Below are positions 1-5,216 of a stretch of 5,216 nucleotides of DNA, in pieces. The notes under the pieces are model-generated. The model saw nothing but the letters and a program-made list of their open reading frames with translations. It was not told where the DNA came from and ran no database searches. The stretch's first letter is position 1, and each line of letters opens with the position of its first letter. This stretch comes from an uncultured Clostridia bacterium. Its GTDB lineage: Bacteria > Bacillota > Clostridia > Christensenellales > Aristaeellaceae. A program made the translations under genes and the position numbers. The stretch lies in contig CAMOIA010000133.1 in NCBI GenBank assembly GCA_946615785.1, positions 1 through 5,216 on the forward strand, written 5' to 3'.

Positions 1-1164
1 CGCAACGCCCGATTCCTTCATCAGGTTGCCGAGCATCAGGCAGCCGACCAGGGGGGTCGCAGAAGGCAGAAGGGCGGAAACCAGCACCGTCACGACGATC
101 GGGAAAAGGATTTTTTCCTTCTTCGAAACGGGTCTTAGCTGCTTCATGACGATCCCGCGTTCTTTTTTCGTGGTCAGCGCGCGCATGATAGGCGGCTGGA
201 TCACCGGCACGAGCGCCATATAGCTGTACGCCGCCACCGCGATGGGGCCGAGCAGCTCCGGCGCGAGCTTTCCGGTCAGCCAGATGGCCGTCGGGCCGTC
301 CGCGCCGCCGATGATGCCGATGGCGCCGGACTGCGCTGTGGTGAAGCCGAGGAGCTTCGCCCCGAGGAACGTGAGGAAAATGCCAAGCTGCGCGGCTGCG
401 CCCAGCAGCAGGGATTTGGGATTGGCGATCAGCGGGCCGAAGTCCGTCATGGCGCCCACGCCGATAAAGATGAGGCAGGGATAAATGCCGAGCTTGACGC
501 CGAGGTACAGATAGTCAAGCAGGCCGGGGGTAATGGTCTTCACCTGGGCCGCCGTGCCGCTGGCCAGCACCTCGCCGAAAAGATTGTGCGCTTCAAAGAT
601 CGCGGGAACGCTTCCCGCCACCTGGGAAAGGTAATTGCCCGTGCCCGTCAGGATCACGCCGGTGCTCTCGGCGAGCGTCACAGGTTCCGCAATGCCTTCC
701 CGAAGGATCTGCAGCGCGCCCTGCGCGTTCAGAAACGCGCCGGCCTGGAAGGCGGTCGTGACCTTGCCGATGATCTCGTTGTGCGCAAGCACCACCGCAC
801 CGGCATCGTTCAGCACGCTCTCGCCGGTGTAGAGCACATAGCCCGCGTTGTTCACCGTGAGCTGTCCAAGCTGGCTTAAGCTTCTCGAATCCACATAGAT
901 GGCGCTGTCAAACAGTTTCCAGTTGGCGTGCCCGCCCGCGAACAGTTCCTCGTGGAAAACATCGCTGCCCATCAGGTTCGTCAGCAGCATGCCAAAGGCG
1001 ATGGGGAGCAGGAGCAGCGGTTCAAATTTCTTGACAATGGCAAGATAGAGCAGGACGAAAGACACCAGGATCATCACGAGATTCGACGGGCTCTGCAAAA
1101 CGAGCGCGAGCCCTGACTCCCCTGCCAGATCCTTCAGCGTCTCAAAAAAATTGACGCTTTGCAT
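1..1164 (-). CDS. Sodium-ion-translocating decarboxylase beta subunit (OadB/MmdB/GcdB family), 3' end outside window
   Basis: This is the integral membrane pump subunit. In this family it decarboxylates carboxybiotin on the carrier protein and couples that to Na+ export. The open frame runs from an ATG at 1164 to the left edge without a stop, giving 388 visible residues; the C-terminal helices are missing. Hydrophobic segments lie at about residues 28-43 and 48-64. The conserved core begins near residue 213 and contains GVGAMTDFGPL (235-245), GIIGGADGPTAI (283-294), AYSYMALVPVIQPPIM (312-327) and GCLMLGNL (374-381). Asp289 and Tyr315 are 26 residues apart, as are the functional Asp203 and Tyr229 of Klebsiella OadB (recalled numbering), so I take them as equivalents. 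Residues about 70-212 form an unusually long extra segment. The start is supported by AAAGGAGA 4 bases upstream of the ATG. The gene follows the biotin carrier gene by 33 bases. The family is certain; the substrate of the complex is not. Confidence 0.95.
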   Translation of the reverse strand, partial: MQSVNFFETLKDLAGESGLALVLQSPSNLVMILVSFVLLYLAIVKKFEPLLLLPIAFGMLLTNLMGSDVFHEELFAGGHANWKLFDSAIYVDSRSLSQLGQLTVNNAGYVLYTGESVLNDAGAVVLAHNEIIGKVTTAFQAGAFLNAQGALQILREGIAEPVTLAESTGVILTGTGNYLSQVAGSVPAIFEAHNLFGEVLASGTAAQVKTITPGLLDYLYLGVKLGIYPCLIFIGVGAMTDFGPLIANPKSLLLGAAAQLGIFLTFLGAKLLGFTTAQSGAIGIIGGADGPTAIWLTGKLAPELLGPIAVAAYSYMALVPVIQPPIMRALTTKKERGIVMKQLRPVSKKEKILFPIVVTVLVSALLPSATPLVGCLMLGNLMKESGVA

Positions 1165-1168
1165 TTGA

Positions 1169-1188
1169 TCTCCTTTCGCGCTTCGCGA
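1169..1188 (-). promoter_or_regulatory. Ribosome binding site of the beta-subunit gene abutting a small perfect hairpin
   Basis: On the minus strand a perfect 5-bp stem with a 3-base loop, TCGCG-AAG-CGCGA (1188 to 1176), runs straight into the Shine-Dalgarno AAAGGAGA (1176 to 1169). The last stem base is the first A of that site. The ATG at 1164 is 5 bases beyond GGAG. The sequence is plain to see. A role in mRNA stability or in tuning synthesis of the membrane subunit is only inference, since so short a stem can arise by chance in GC-rich DNA. Confidence 0.5.
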
Positions 1189-1197
1189 TGATCGGCA

Positions 1198-1572
1198 TCA
1201 GTTCAGCACAACGAGCACTGCGCCGGAATCAACGGTCGCGCCTTTGGCAGCCAGGATCTGGGCGACGGTGCCGTCCTGCGGCGCCGGAATGTCGTTTTCC
1301 ATCTTCATCGCTTCCAGCACCATCAGGCAATCGCCTTTCTTCACCTTCGCGCCGGGCTGAACCTTGATGTCAAGCACGGTGCCGGGCATGGGCGATTTCA
1401 CCTGAACGCCGCCTGCAACCATCTGGGCTTTCGGGGCCGCGCTCTTTGGCACGCTTTGCACAGGCGCGGGGGCAGCCTGCGCCTTTGGGGCCGCGGGGGC
1501 GCCGCCGTCGGTCACTTCTTCCACTTCCACTTCATATGCTACGCCGTTGACGGTGATGTTGAATTTACGCAT
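1198..1572 (-). CDS. Biotin carrier protein (gamma/MmdC-type biotinyl subunit) of the decarboxylase
   Basis: A 124-residue soluble biotin carrier. It takes the carboxyl group from the carboxyltransferase and presents it to the membrane pump. The N-terminus (1-20) is a short beta-rich segment, MRKFNITVNG. Residues about 22-57 form an Ala/Pro/Lys linker that should swing the carrier between active sites. Residues about 56-124 form the biotinyl/lipoyl domain, with PMPG at 61-64 and the biotinylation motif EAMKMEN at 87-93. Lys90 is the expected attachment site, about 35 residues from the C-terminus as is usual. The length fits decarboxylase biotin subunits, which are shorter than AccB. The ATG at 1572 has AAAGGAAG (1588-1581) 8 bases upstream. 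It follows the anchor-subunit gene by 30 bases and precedes the pump gene by 33. No biotin ligase gene is in view, so modification must depend on BirA encoded elsewhere. Confidence 0.95.
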   Translation of the reverse strand: MRKFNITVNGVAYEVEVEEVTDGGAPAAPKAQAAPAPVQSVPKSAAPKAQMVAGGVQVKSPMPGTVLDIKVQPGAKVKKGDCLMVLEAMKMENDIPAPQDGTVAQILAAKGATVDSGAVLVVLN

Positions 1573-1602
1573 TTTGCTTTCTTCCTTTCGATCGTTTGCT
1601 GC

Positions 1603-1959
1603 TTAAAACCAGCGCGTCTGTTCGTTGCGCGCCGTGCTCTGCCAGGCGGGCGGAGAAATGCGGCGCACGCGCCGTACGATAAACCCTTGTTCCCGGTCTT
1701 CCATCACAACGGCAAGCGCCGCCGTGATCGCGGCGATCACGCTTTCGTCCGTTTCATCGCCGCTTTCCGCTTCCGCCGTATTTTCCGCTGTCACGGGTGC
1801 GGCAGTTTTTTCTTCCGCTTCCTTCTTTTTCCGGGAGGTCACGGTCGTCATGACGTAAATCATGCCGATCAGGATGGCGAGCCCAAGGAAGACCACGAAC
1901 AGACCGATCGCCATGGTCGTAAGGCCCAGTCCCAGATTGCCAAGAAATGATTCCTGCAT
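1603..1959 (-). CDS. OadG-family small membrane anchor subunit (gamma of OAD / delta of MMD)
   Basis: A 118-residue subunit with one membrane helix (about residues 12-38). A basic stretch, SRKKKE (42-47), follows and predicts a cytoplasmic C-terminal part. Next comes an Ala/Glu/Thr-rich acidic linker (48-73), a short amphipathic helix VIAAITAALAVVMED (74-88) and a basic Trp-containing tail with FIVRRVRRI (93-101) and PAW (104-106). This layout (helix, charged linker, conserved tail) is that of the OadG/MmdD family. In known complexes this subunit holds the soluble carboxyltransferase and biotin carrier against the membrane pump. The start is well supported: AAGGAGG lies 7 bases before the ATG and overlaps the stop codon of the upstream carboxyltransferase gene. 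No separate epsilon-like (MmdE) gene follows. The tail here may do the same job, which is inference. The family call rests on architecture and context more than on long identical motifs. Confidence 0.88.
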   Translation of the reverse strand: MQESFLGNLGLGLTTMAIGLFVVFLGLAILIGMIYVMTTVTSRKKKEAEEKTAAPVTAENTAEAESGDETDESVIAAITAALAVVMEDREQGFIVRRVRRISPPAWQSTARNEQTRWF

Positions 1960-1966
1960 GTTTCCC

Positions 1967-1973
1967 CCTCCTT
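1967..1973 (-). promoter_or_regulatory. Shine-Dalgarno site overlapping the carboxyltransferase stop codon
   Basis: AAGGAGG reads from 1973 to 1967 on the minus strand. Its two A residues are the last two bases of the TAA stop (1974-1972) of the carboxyltransferase gene. It sits 7 bases before the ATG of the anchor-subunit gene. This near-consensus site suggests strong and probably coupled translation of the two subunits. Confidence 0.8.
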
Positions 1974-3420
1974 ACAGCGGAAGGTTCCCGTGTTTGCGGG
2001 GCGGGTTCGCATCGTGCTTAGAGGCCAGGAATTCCATGGCTGCGATCAGCGTTTTGCGCATATCGCGCGGCGCAATCACATCGTCCACAAGGCCAAGCGC
2101 GGCAGCGTGCTTTGCGTCCATTGAAGCACGGTAGGCATTTTCAAGCTGCGCCCGGTTCTTCCCTTCGGCAAGCGCCGCGTCGTCAAAGGCCGCCGCAGCC
2201 ACCTCCGCCGTCACCGGCGCGATCATCGCGTCTTCCCACGCATACACAACGTCCGCGATGGCCTTTCCGCCCATGGCGACGTACGCAGGCCCGATGGCGT
2301 TGCCCATGATCACCGCGAGCTTCGGACAGGTGGCCTCCGCATAGGCATAGAGCATCTGCCCGGCGGTACGCATGAGCCAGCTTTGCGCATTGACAGAAGG
2401 CACTTCCAGCCCGTCCGTATGCACAAGCGTGATCACAGGCATGGAATAGCAGTCGCACAGCCTGACGAACCTTGCGATCTTTGCACAGGTCGCGGCGTCA
2501 AGGCGCCCGTTTTCCTCCTTGTGATCGCACACGATCAGGCCCGCTGCGCGGCCGCCGACACGGGCGAGCACCGTATGCGCCCGCGTCCCGTAAGCGCTCG
2601 AGAGCTCAGTGTAGAGCCCGCCGTCCGCCATCTGGCTGATCAGGGAACGCGCGTCCTCCTGATCGCAGGCGATGAGCGTCCGGTTCAGATCGTCCTCGTC
2701 GCTGAGCGGCGCGTCCTCCAGGTTGGAGCCCGGCAGCATATCCAGAAGCGAGATGGCAAGGCTCACCGCCTCTTCCTCGCTCCCGGCTTCCAGCGCGACC
2801 GCGCCCTGTCCTGCCATCGTCCCGGGGCCAAAGAGCGCTTCGTCCGAAAGCGTGACGCCCTTCTGGCTGTTCATCACCTTCGACGCATGCAGCGCCAGCG
2901 CGCTTCCCTTGACCTGAATGGCGATATCGCTTACCTGTGTAAACAGCGCGGCAGCGCCTCGGCACTCGCCCATGACCAGCGTGATCATGGGGCAGATGCC
3001 GCTCATCCGGGTCATTTTCGCAAAAATCTTCGCATAGGCCGGAAGCGACGCCGCTCCCTCCGTCACTTTCATGCCGGCGGAATCGAGCATCGCAACGACG
3101 GGGCCGCCGTTCAGCCTCGCCATGTCCAGCACCTTCACGATCTTTTCCGCCTGCGCCTCGGTCATGGCGCCGCCGGACAGCGTATGATCCTGCGCAAAAC
3201 AATAGACAGGCCTTGCGTGCACCGTGCCAAAGCCGGCCACGCAGTTGGCGCCGTCGCGCAGCGTGTCCACTTCCATAAAGCTGCCCGCGTCAAAAAGAGA
3301 GGCAATCCTTTCCCGAGCCGTCGCGCGGCCGGCAGCATGCTGCTTCGCCGCCGCCGCGGCGTCGCCCGCCCTGACGGCTTCCCGCATCTCCAGCACGGTT
3401 TTTCCGTCCATGTTGTCCAT
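1972..3420 (-). CDS. Acyl-CoA carboxyltransferase alpha subunit of a Na+-pumping decarboxylase (MmdA/PccB-like), divergent
   Basis: This soluble subunit should transfer a carboxyl group from an acyl-CoA to carrier biotin. Numbering is from the ATG at 3420 (482 residues). The N-terminal crotonase-fold half has GRATARERI (31-39), GSF (46-48), VYCFAQD (72-78) and SNLED (232-236). The C-terminal half has RVGGRAAG (287-294), LYAYAEAT (357-364) and the terminal KHGNLPL (476-482), close to the KHGNIPL end of MmdA proteins. The length suits MmdA and is shorter than GcdA. Usual active-site signatures are altered: DSAGMKVTEG (113-122) where DSGGARIQEG is common, ECRGAAA (152-158) for CAGGA, HTDGLEVPS (334-342) for the PGFLPG region, and GPAY (377-380) for GGAY. 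The substrate is therefore uncertain; methylmalonyl-CoA is the default guess. The frame stays open to a GTG at 3456 that lacks a Shine-Dalgarno. I prefer ATG 3420, with GGGGG 9 bases upstream. It probably heads the cluster. Confidence 0.9.
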   Translation of the reverse strand: MDNMDGKTVLEMREAVRAGDAAAAAKQHAAGRATARERIASLFDAGSFMEVDTLRDGANCVAGFGTVHARPVYCFAQDHTLSGGAMTEAQAEKIVKVLDMARLNGGPVVAMLDSAGMKVTEGAASLPAYAKIFAKMTRMSGICPMITLVMGECRGAAALFTQVSDIAIQVKGSALALHASKVMNSQKGVTLSDEALFGPGTMAGQGAVALEAGSEEEAVSLAISLLDMLPGSNLEDAPLSDEDDLNRTLIACDQEDARSLISQMADGGLYTELSSAYGTRAHTVLARVGGRAAGLIVCDHKEENGRLDAATCAKIARFVRLCDCYSMPVITLVHTDGLEVPSVNAQSWLMRTAGQMLYAYAEATCPKLAVIMGNAIGPAYVAMGGKAIADVVYAWEDAMIAPVTAEVAAAAFDDAALAEGKNRAQLENAYRASMDAKHAAALGLVDDVIAPRDMRKTLIAAMEFLASKHDANPPRKHGNLPL

Positions 3421-3548
3421 CAATGGTATCCCCCGTTTCCAGTCAGTAAAGTGCACGGATGACAGAAATCACTCTCTCACCCAAATTCCATAATACTCCA
3501 CAAAAGCCTTTTTTTCCTGCCGGCACGCAAATTTTTCTTTGCCGGCTT
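3421..3548 (-). other. Intergenic region between rsmI and the decarboxylase cluster; possible weak promoter
   Basis: These 128 bases are AT-richer than the genes around them and hold no open frame I believe in. On the minus strand there is a -10-like TATTAT at 3495-3490, about 70 bases before the proposed carboxyltransferase start. No recognisable -35 hexamer lies 17 bases further upstream, where the sequence is AGGAAA. GGGGG at 3434-3430 is the likely ribosome binding site for ATG 3420. The region also contains the inverted repeat listed separately. No convincing terminator was found, so the cluster may be read through from rsmI, started from its own promoter, or both. Confidence 0.4.
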
Positions 3549-3549
3549 T
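3503..3549 (-). repeat. Inverted repeat just after the rsmI stop, with two mutually exclusive pairings
   Basis: GCCGGCA (3546-3540 on the minus strand) pairs with TGCCGGC (3525-3519) around a 14-base loop, giving a 7-bp stem. A second pairing is possible between AAAGCC (3549-3544) and GGCTTT (3508-3503), followed by one more T. The two pairings share bases 3544-3546, so they cannot form together. Downstream of the first stem is an A-rich run rather than a T tract, so it does not look like a standard intrinsic terminator. On the plus strand the stem is followed by TTTC only. It may be a 3'-end stabilising or attenuating structure; that is inference. Confidence 0.4.
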
Positions 3550-4436
3550 CAGCCGTTGTCCTGCGCCTCAAGGAACTTTTTCACCGCGACGGCCGATGCA
3601 TAAACCGCGTTTTTCCGGTATCCTTTCTGGATCAGGCTTTCTCTCGCTTCGCGCAGGTCCAGCCCCTGAAAGCACATTTCAAGCAGCTGTCCTTCAAGGG
3701 ACGCCTCTGTTTTCGGCGTCTCATCTTCGGTTTTGCAGGAACGCAGATCCAGCACCAGGCAGTATTCGCCCTTTTCGCTCTTGTCGTTTTCTTCAAGTGC
3801 TGCAAGCACTTCGGCGGGGCTTCCGCGCACCGTCAGTTCATGCAGCTTCGTCAGGTCGCAGCTCAAACTCACCCCCGCTTCCGGCAGGACCCGCAAAACC
3901 GCCGCCATCAGGTCCTTGACGCGAAACGGGCTTTCGTGCACCACCGCGCCCTCGCTTGCGCAAGGCATCCGGCGCAGCTTTTCCTCCAGCGCGCCTTTGT
4001 CCCTCGGCAGAAAGCCGTAAAACGTAAAATCATGAAAATCAAAGCCGCTCACCGAGACCGCGGCTCCCATGGCCGTCGGTCCCGCCACTGCATAGACCGG
4101 AATTCCCCTCTCTGCGCACGCGCGCACAAGGTATGTGCCCGGATCGGAAATGGCGGGCGTGCCCGCATCCGTCACCAGCGCAGCCTTCAGCCCTTCCGCC
4201 TGCATGCGTGCGGCAATGCGCGGGCCCGAATTTTCTTCATTGTGCTGGTGGTTGGATACGAGCGGGGTATGAATGTCAAAATGGCTGCACAGCTTCATCG
4301 TGACCCGGGTATCCTCCGCCGCGATCAGGTCAACTGCCCTGAGCACCTCCAGCGCGCGGGGGCTCAGGTCGCCGAGATTGCCGATCGGCGTCGCGACCAC
4401 ATACAGCGCGGCCCCCTCCGGCATCTGCATTTCCAT
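3549..4436 (-). CDS. rsmI: 16S rRNA (cytidine(1402)-2'-O)-methyltransferase RsmI
   Basis: A complete 295-residue tetrapyrrole-methylase-fold enzyme that uses S-adenosylmethionine to methylate the 2'-OH of C1402 in 16S rRNA. The N-terminal signature LYVVATPIGNLGDLSPRALE (11-30) is typical, followed by AAEDTRVT (39-46). VTDAGTPAISDPG (88-100), AGPTA (118-122) and YGFLPR (140-145) follow. HESPFRVKDL (167-176) stands where YESPHR is usual, and then comes LTKLHELTVRG (195-205). The last 45 residues, with LDLREARESL (259-268), match the small helical C-terminal domain of RsmI. Length is normal. Three in-frame ATGs lie at codons 1, 3 and 5. AAGGGGG is 8 bases before the first, and AAAGG is 6 bases before the second (4430), so the exact start is open. 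Only AGG separates this gene from the rsmH stop, so the two are surely co-transcribed and probably translationally coupled. Confidence 0.97.
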   Translation of the reverse strand: MEMQMPEGAALYVVATPIGNLGDLSPRALEVLRAVDLIAAEDTRVTMKLCSHFDIHTPLVSNHQHNEENSGPRIAARMQAEGLKAALVTDAGTPAISDPGTYLVRACAERGIPVYAVAGPTAMGAAVSVSGFDFHDFTFYGFLPRDKGALEEKLRRMPCASEGAVVHESPFRVKDLMAAVLRVLPEAGVSLSCDLTKLHELTVRGSPAEVLAALEENDKSEKGEYCLVLDLRSCKTEDETPKTEASLEGQLLEMCFQGLDLREARESLIQKGYRKNAVYASAVAVKKFLEAQDNG

Positions 4437-4439
4437 CCT

Positions 4440-5216
4440 TTACGCCCCCTTTTCAAAAACGCGCAGCGTCGCTGAGCGGCTCCTCGGATTCCTTTCGGTC
4501 TCTTCCGCCGTCGGACGGATCGCGCCGCCGCCCAGCACCTGCCCCGCGCTTTTGCGCCCGCAGGTGCACACCGGCGCCTTCGGCGGACAGACACACGGGT
4601 TCTGCAGCGTGCGCAGCGTACGCTTCACCACGCGGTCCTCGATGGAATGGAAAGTGAGCACGCAGAGCCTTCCGCCCGGCACGAGCAGCGATACCCAGTC
4701 CTTCAGGGCCGTCTCCAGGGGGGCGATCTCGTCGTTCACCGCGATCCGCACCGCCTGAAACGTTCGCCTGGCGCTGTGCCCTTCTTCTTTTCGCCTCACA
4801 GCTTTGGGAATGGCCGCGTCCACAACTTCGACCAGGTCGAACGTTGTCCGCAGGGGTCTTTCCTTTCGTTTTTCCACCAGAATTTTCGCGATGCGGGCAG
4901 CCCATTTTTCGTCCGCATAATCATACAGCGCCTGCGCAAAGGCTTTTTCGTCCACCGTGTTCAGGTATTCCGCAGCCGTCATCCCCGCGCTCCGGTCCAT
5001 GCGCATGTCAAGCGGCGCGTCTTCCCGGTAGGAAAAGCCCCGCTCCGGCGTATCCAGCTGATGCGACGAAACGCCAAGATCCAAAAGGCCACCGTTCAGC
5101 TTCGTACCTTCCGGCAGGAGGGAAAGGACATCGTGAAAATTTCCGTGCAGCGGCACAAATCCCGGATAGCTGGAAAGCCGCCCGGTCGCGGCCTGCAGCG
5201 CGTCCCGGTCACGGTC
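4440..5216 (-). CDS. rsmH: 16S rRNA (cytosine(1402)-N4)-methyltransferase RsmH, 5' end outside window
   Basis: The frame is open to the right edge, giving 258 visible residues plus the TAA stop. Roughly 50 N-terminal residues, with the SAM-binding glycine motif, are missing. The visible part begins DRDRDALQAA, matching the acidic DRD/DQD step after motif I, then HGNF. Family signatures follow (visible numbering): LLDLGVSSHQLD (44-55), PERGFSYREDAPLDMRMD (57-74), HSARRTFQAVRIAVND (147-162), GGRLCVLTFHSIEDRVVKR (181-199) and NPRSRSATLR (243-252). A CxC...CxC cluster (Cys208, 210, 217, 219) is common in Firmicute RsmH and could bind a metal. The enzyme methylates N4 of C1402 in 16S rRNA. Internal GTG and ATG codons should not be taken as the start, because the reading continues with good family similarity to the edge. 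In many bacteria rsmH is followed by ftsL; here rsmI follows directly. Confidence 0.96.
   Translation of the reverse strand, partial: DRDRDALQAATGRLSSYPGFVPLHGNFHDVLSLLPEGTKLNGGLLDLGVSSHQLDTPERGFSYREDAPLDMRMDRSAGMTAAEYLNTVDEKAFAQALYDYADEKWAARIAKILVEKRKERPLRTTFDLVEVVDAAIPKAVRRKEEGHSARRTFQAVRIAVNDEIAPLETALKDWVSLLVPGGRLCVLTFHSIEDRVVKRTLRTLQNPCVCPPKAPVCTCGRKSAGQVLGGGAIRPTAEETERNPRSRSATLRVFEKGA

Noticed and set aside
26..879. Plus-strand open frames opposite the pump subunit
   Set aside because: All are antisense to a continuous 388-codon minus-strand frame with strong OadB-family motifs. The region is one gene cut by the window edge.
1198..1572. Calling the biotin protein AccB of acetyl-CoA carboxylase
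   Set aside because: It is short, lies between OadG-type and OadB-type genes, and no biotin carboxylase gene (accC) is nearby.
1456..1950. Plus-strand open frame of 164 codons across the biotin carrier and anchor genes
   Set aside because: It crosses two real minus-strand genes and their gap, and its product is a low-complexity Arg/His/Phe-rich string.
2606..3202. Minus-strand open frame of 198 codons in another frame within the carboxyltransferase
   Set aside because: It is an out-of-frame shadow of the real gene, with an Arg/Gly-rich product and no start signal.
1972..3420. Calling the cluster an oxaloacetate decarboxylase (oadA)
   Set aside because: The alpha subunit has the PccB/MmdA carboxyltransferase fold motifs and a KHGNLPL end. 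It is not the pyruvate carboxylase-type TIM-barrel domain that OadA requires.
2383..3462. Long plus-strand open frame (359 codons) opposite the carboxyltransferase
   Set aside because: It lies wholly antisense to a gene with clear family motifs. Its translation is Arg/His-rich and low in domain-like patterns, as expected from the reverse of GC-rich codons.
3519..3546. GCCGGC inverted repeat as a classical intrinsic terminator
   Set aside because: Neither strand has a proper T tract after the stem (an A-rich run on the minus strand, only TTTC on the plus strand), so I did not call a terminator.
3459..4475. Plus-strand open frame (338 codons) opposite rsmI
   Set aside because: It is antisense to an unmistakable RsmI and has an Arg/His/Phe-rich composition, no recognisable motif and no good ribosome binding site.

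Overview
The window is a GC-rich stretch (about 60% G+C by eye) in which every gene I can support lies on the minus strand. It reads as chromosomal DNA of an anaerobic, fermentative Firmicute (Clostridia-like). Three things point that way: strong purine-rich Shine-Dalgarno sites of the AAGGAGG type, a Cys-rich Firmicute-style RsmH tail, and a biotin-dependent sodium-pumping decarboxylase of the kind found in anaerobes. The lineage is an inference. Nothing in the window suggests phage, transposon, CRISPR or recent transfer.

In the direction of transcription (right to left), the right third holds two 16S rRNA methyltransferase genes. rsmH (4440-5216) is cut by the window edge and lacks its N-terminus. 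rsmI (3549-4436) is complete and starts 3 bases after the rsmH stop. These two enzymes methylate the same nucleotide, C1402 in the decoding centre, on N4 and on the 2'-O.

A 128-base gap (3421-3548) follows. It has an inverted repeat right after the rsmI stop and only a weak promoter candidate. Then comes a compact four-gene cluster. It encodes a carboxyltransferase of the MmdA/PccB type (1972-3420), a small one-helix membrane anchor subunit of the OadG type (1603-1959), a biotin carrier protein (1198-1572) and the membrane sodium-pump subunit of the OadB/MmdB/GcdB type (1-1164, C-terminus outside the window). Spacings within the cluster are 12 to 33 bases, so it is almost certainly one transcript.

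Together the four proteins form a sodium-ion-translocating decarboxylase. The carboxyltransferase moves a carboxyl group from an acyl-CoA to biotin on the carrier. The membrane subunit then decarboxylates carboxybiotin and exports Na+. The gene order resembles that of the methylmalonyl-CoA decarboxylase mmd cluster without an epsilon gene. An OadA-type (pyruvate carboxylase-like) alpha subunit is absent, so oxaloacetate is an unlikely substrate.

The most unusual points are an extra segment of roughly 140 residues in the pump subunit between its second membrane helix and the conserved core, a carboxyltransferase whose usual active-site glycine motifs are altered in both halves, and the pairing of the two C1402 methyltransferase genes. 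I did not find a wholly new system.
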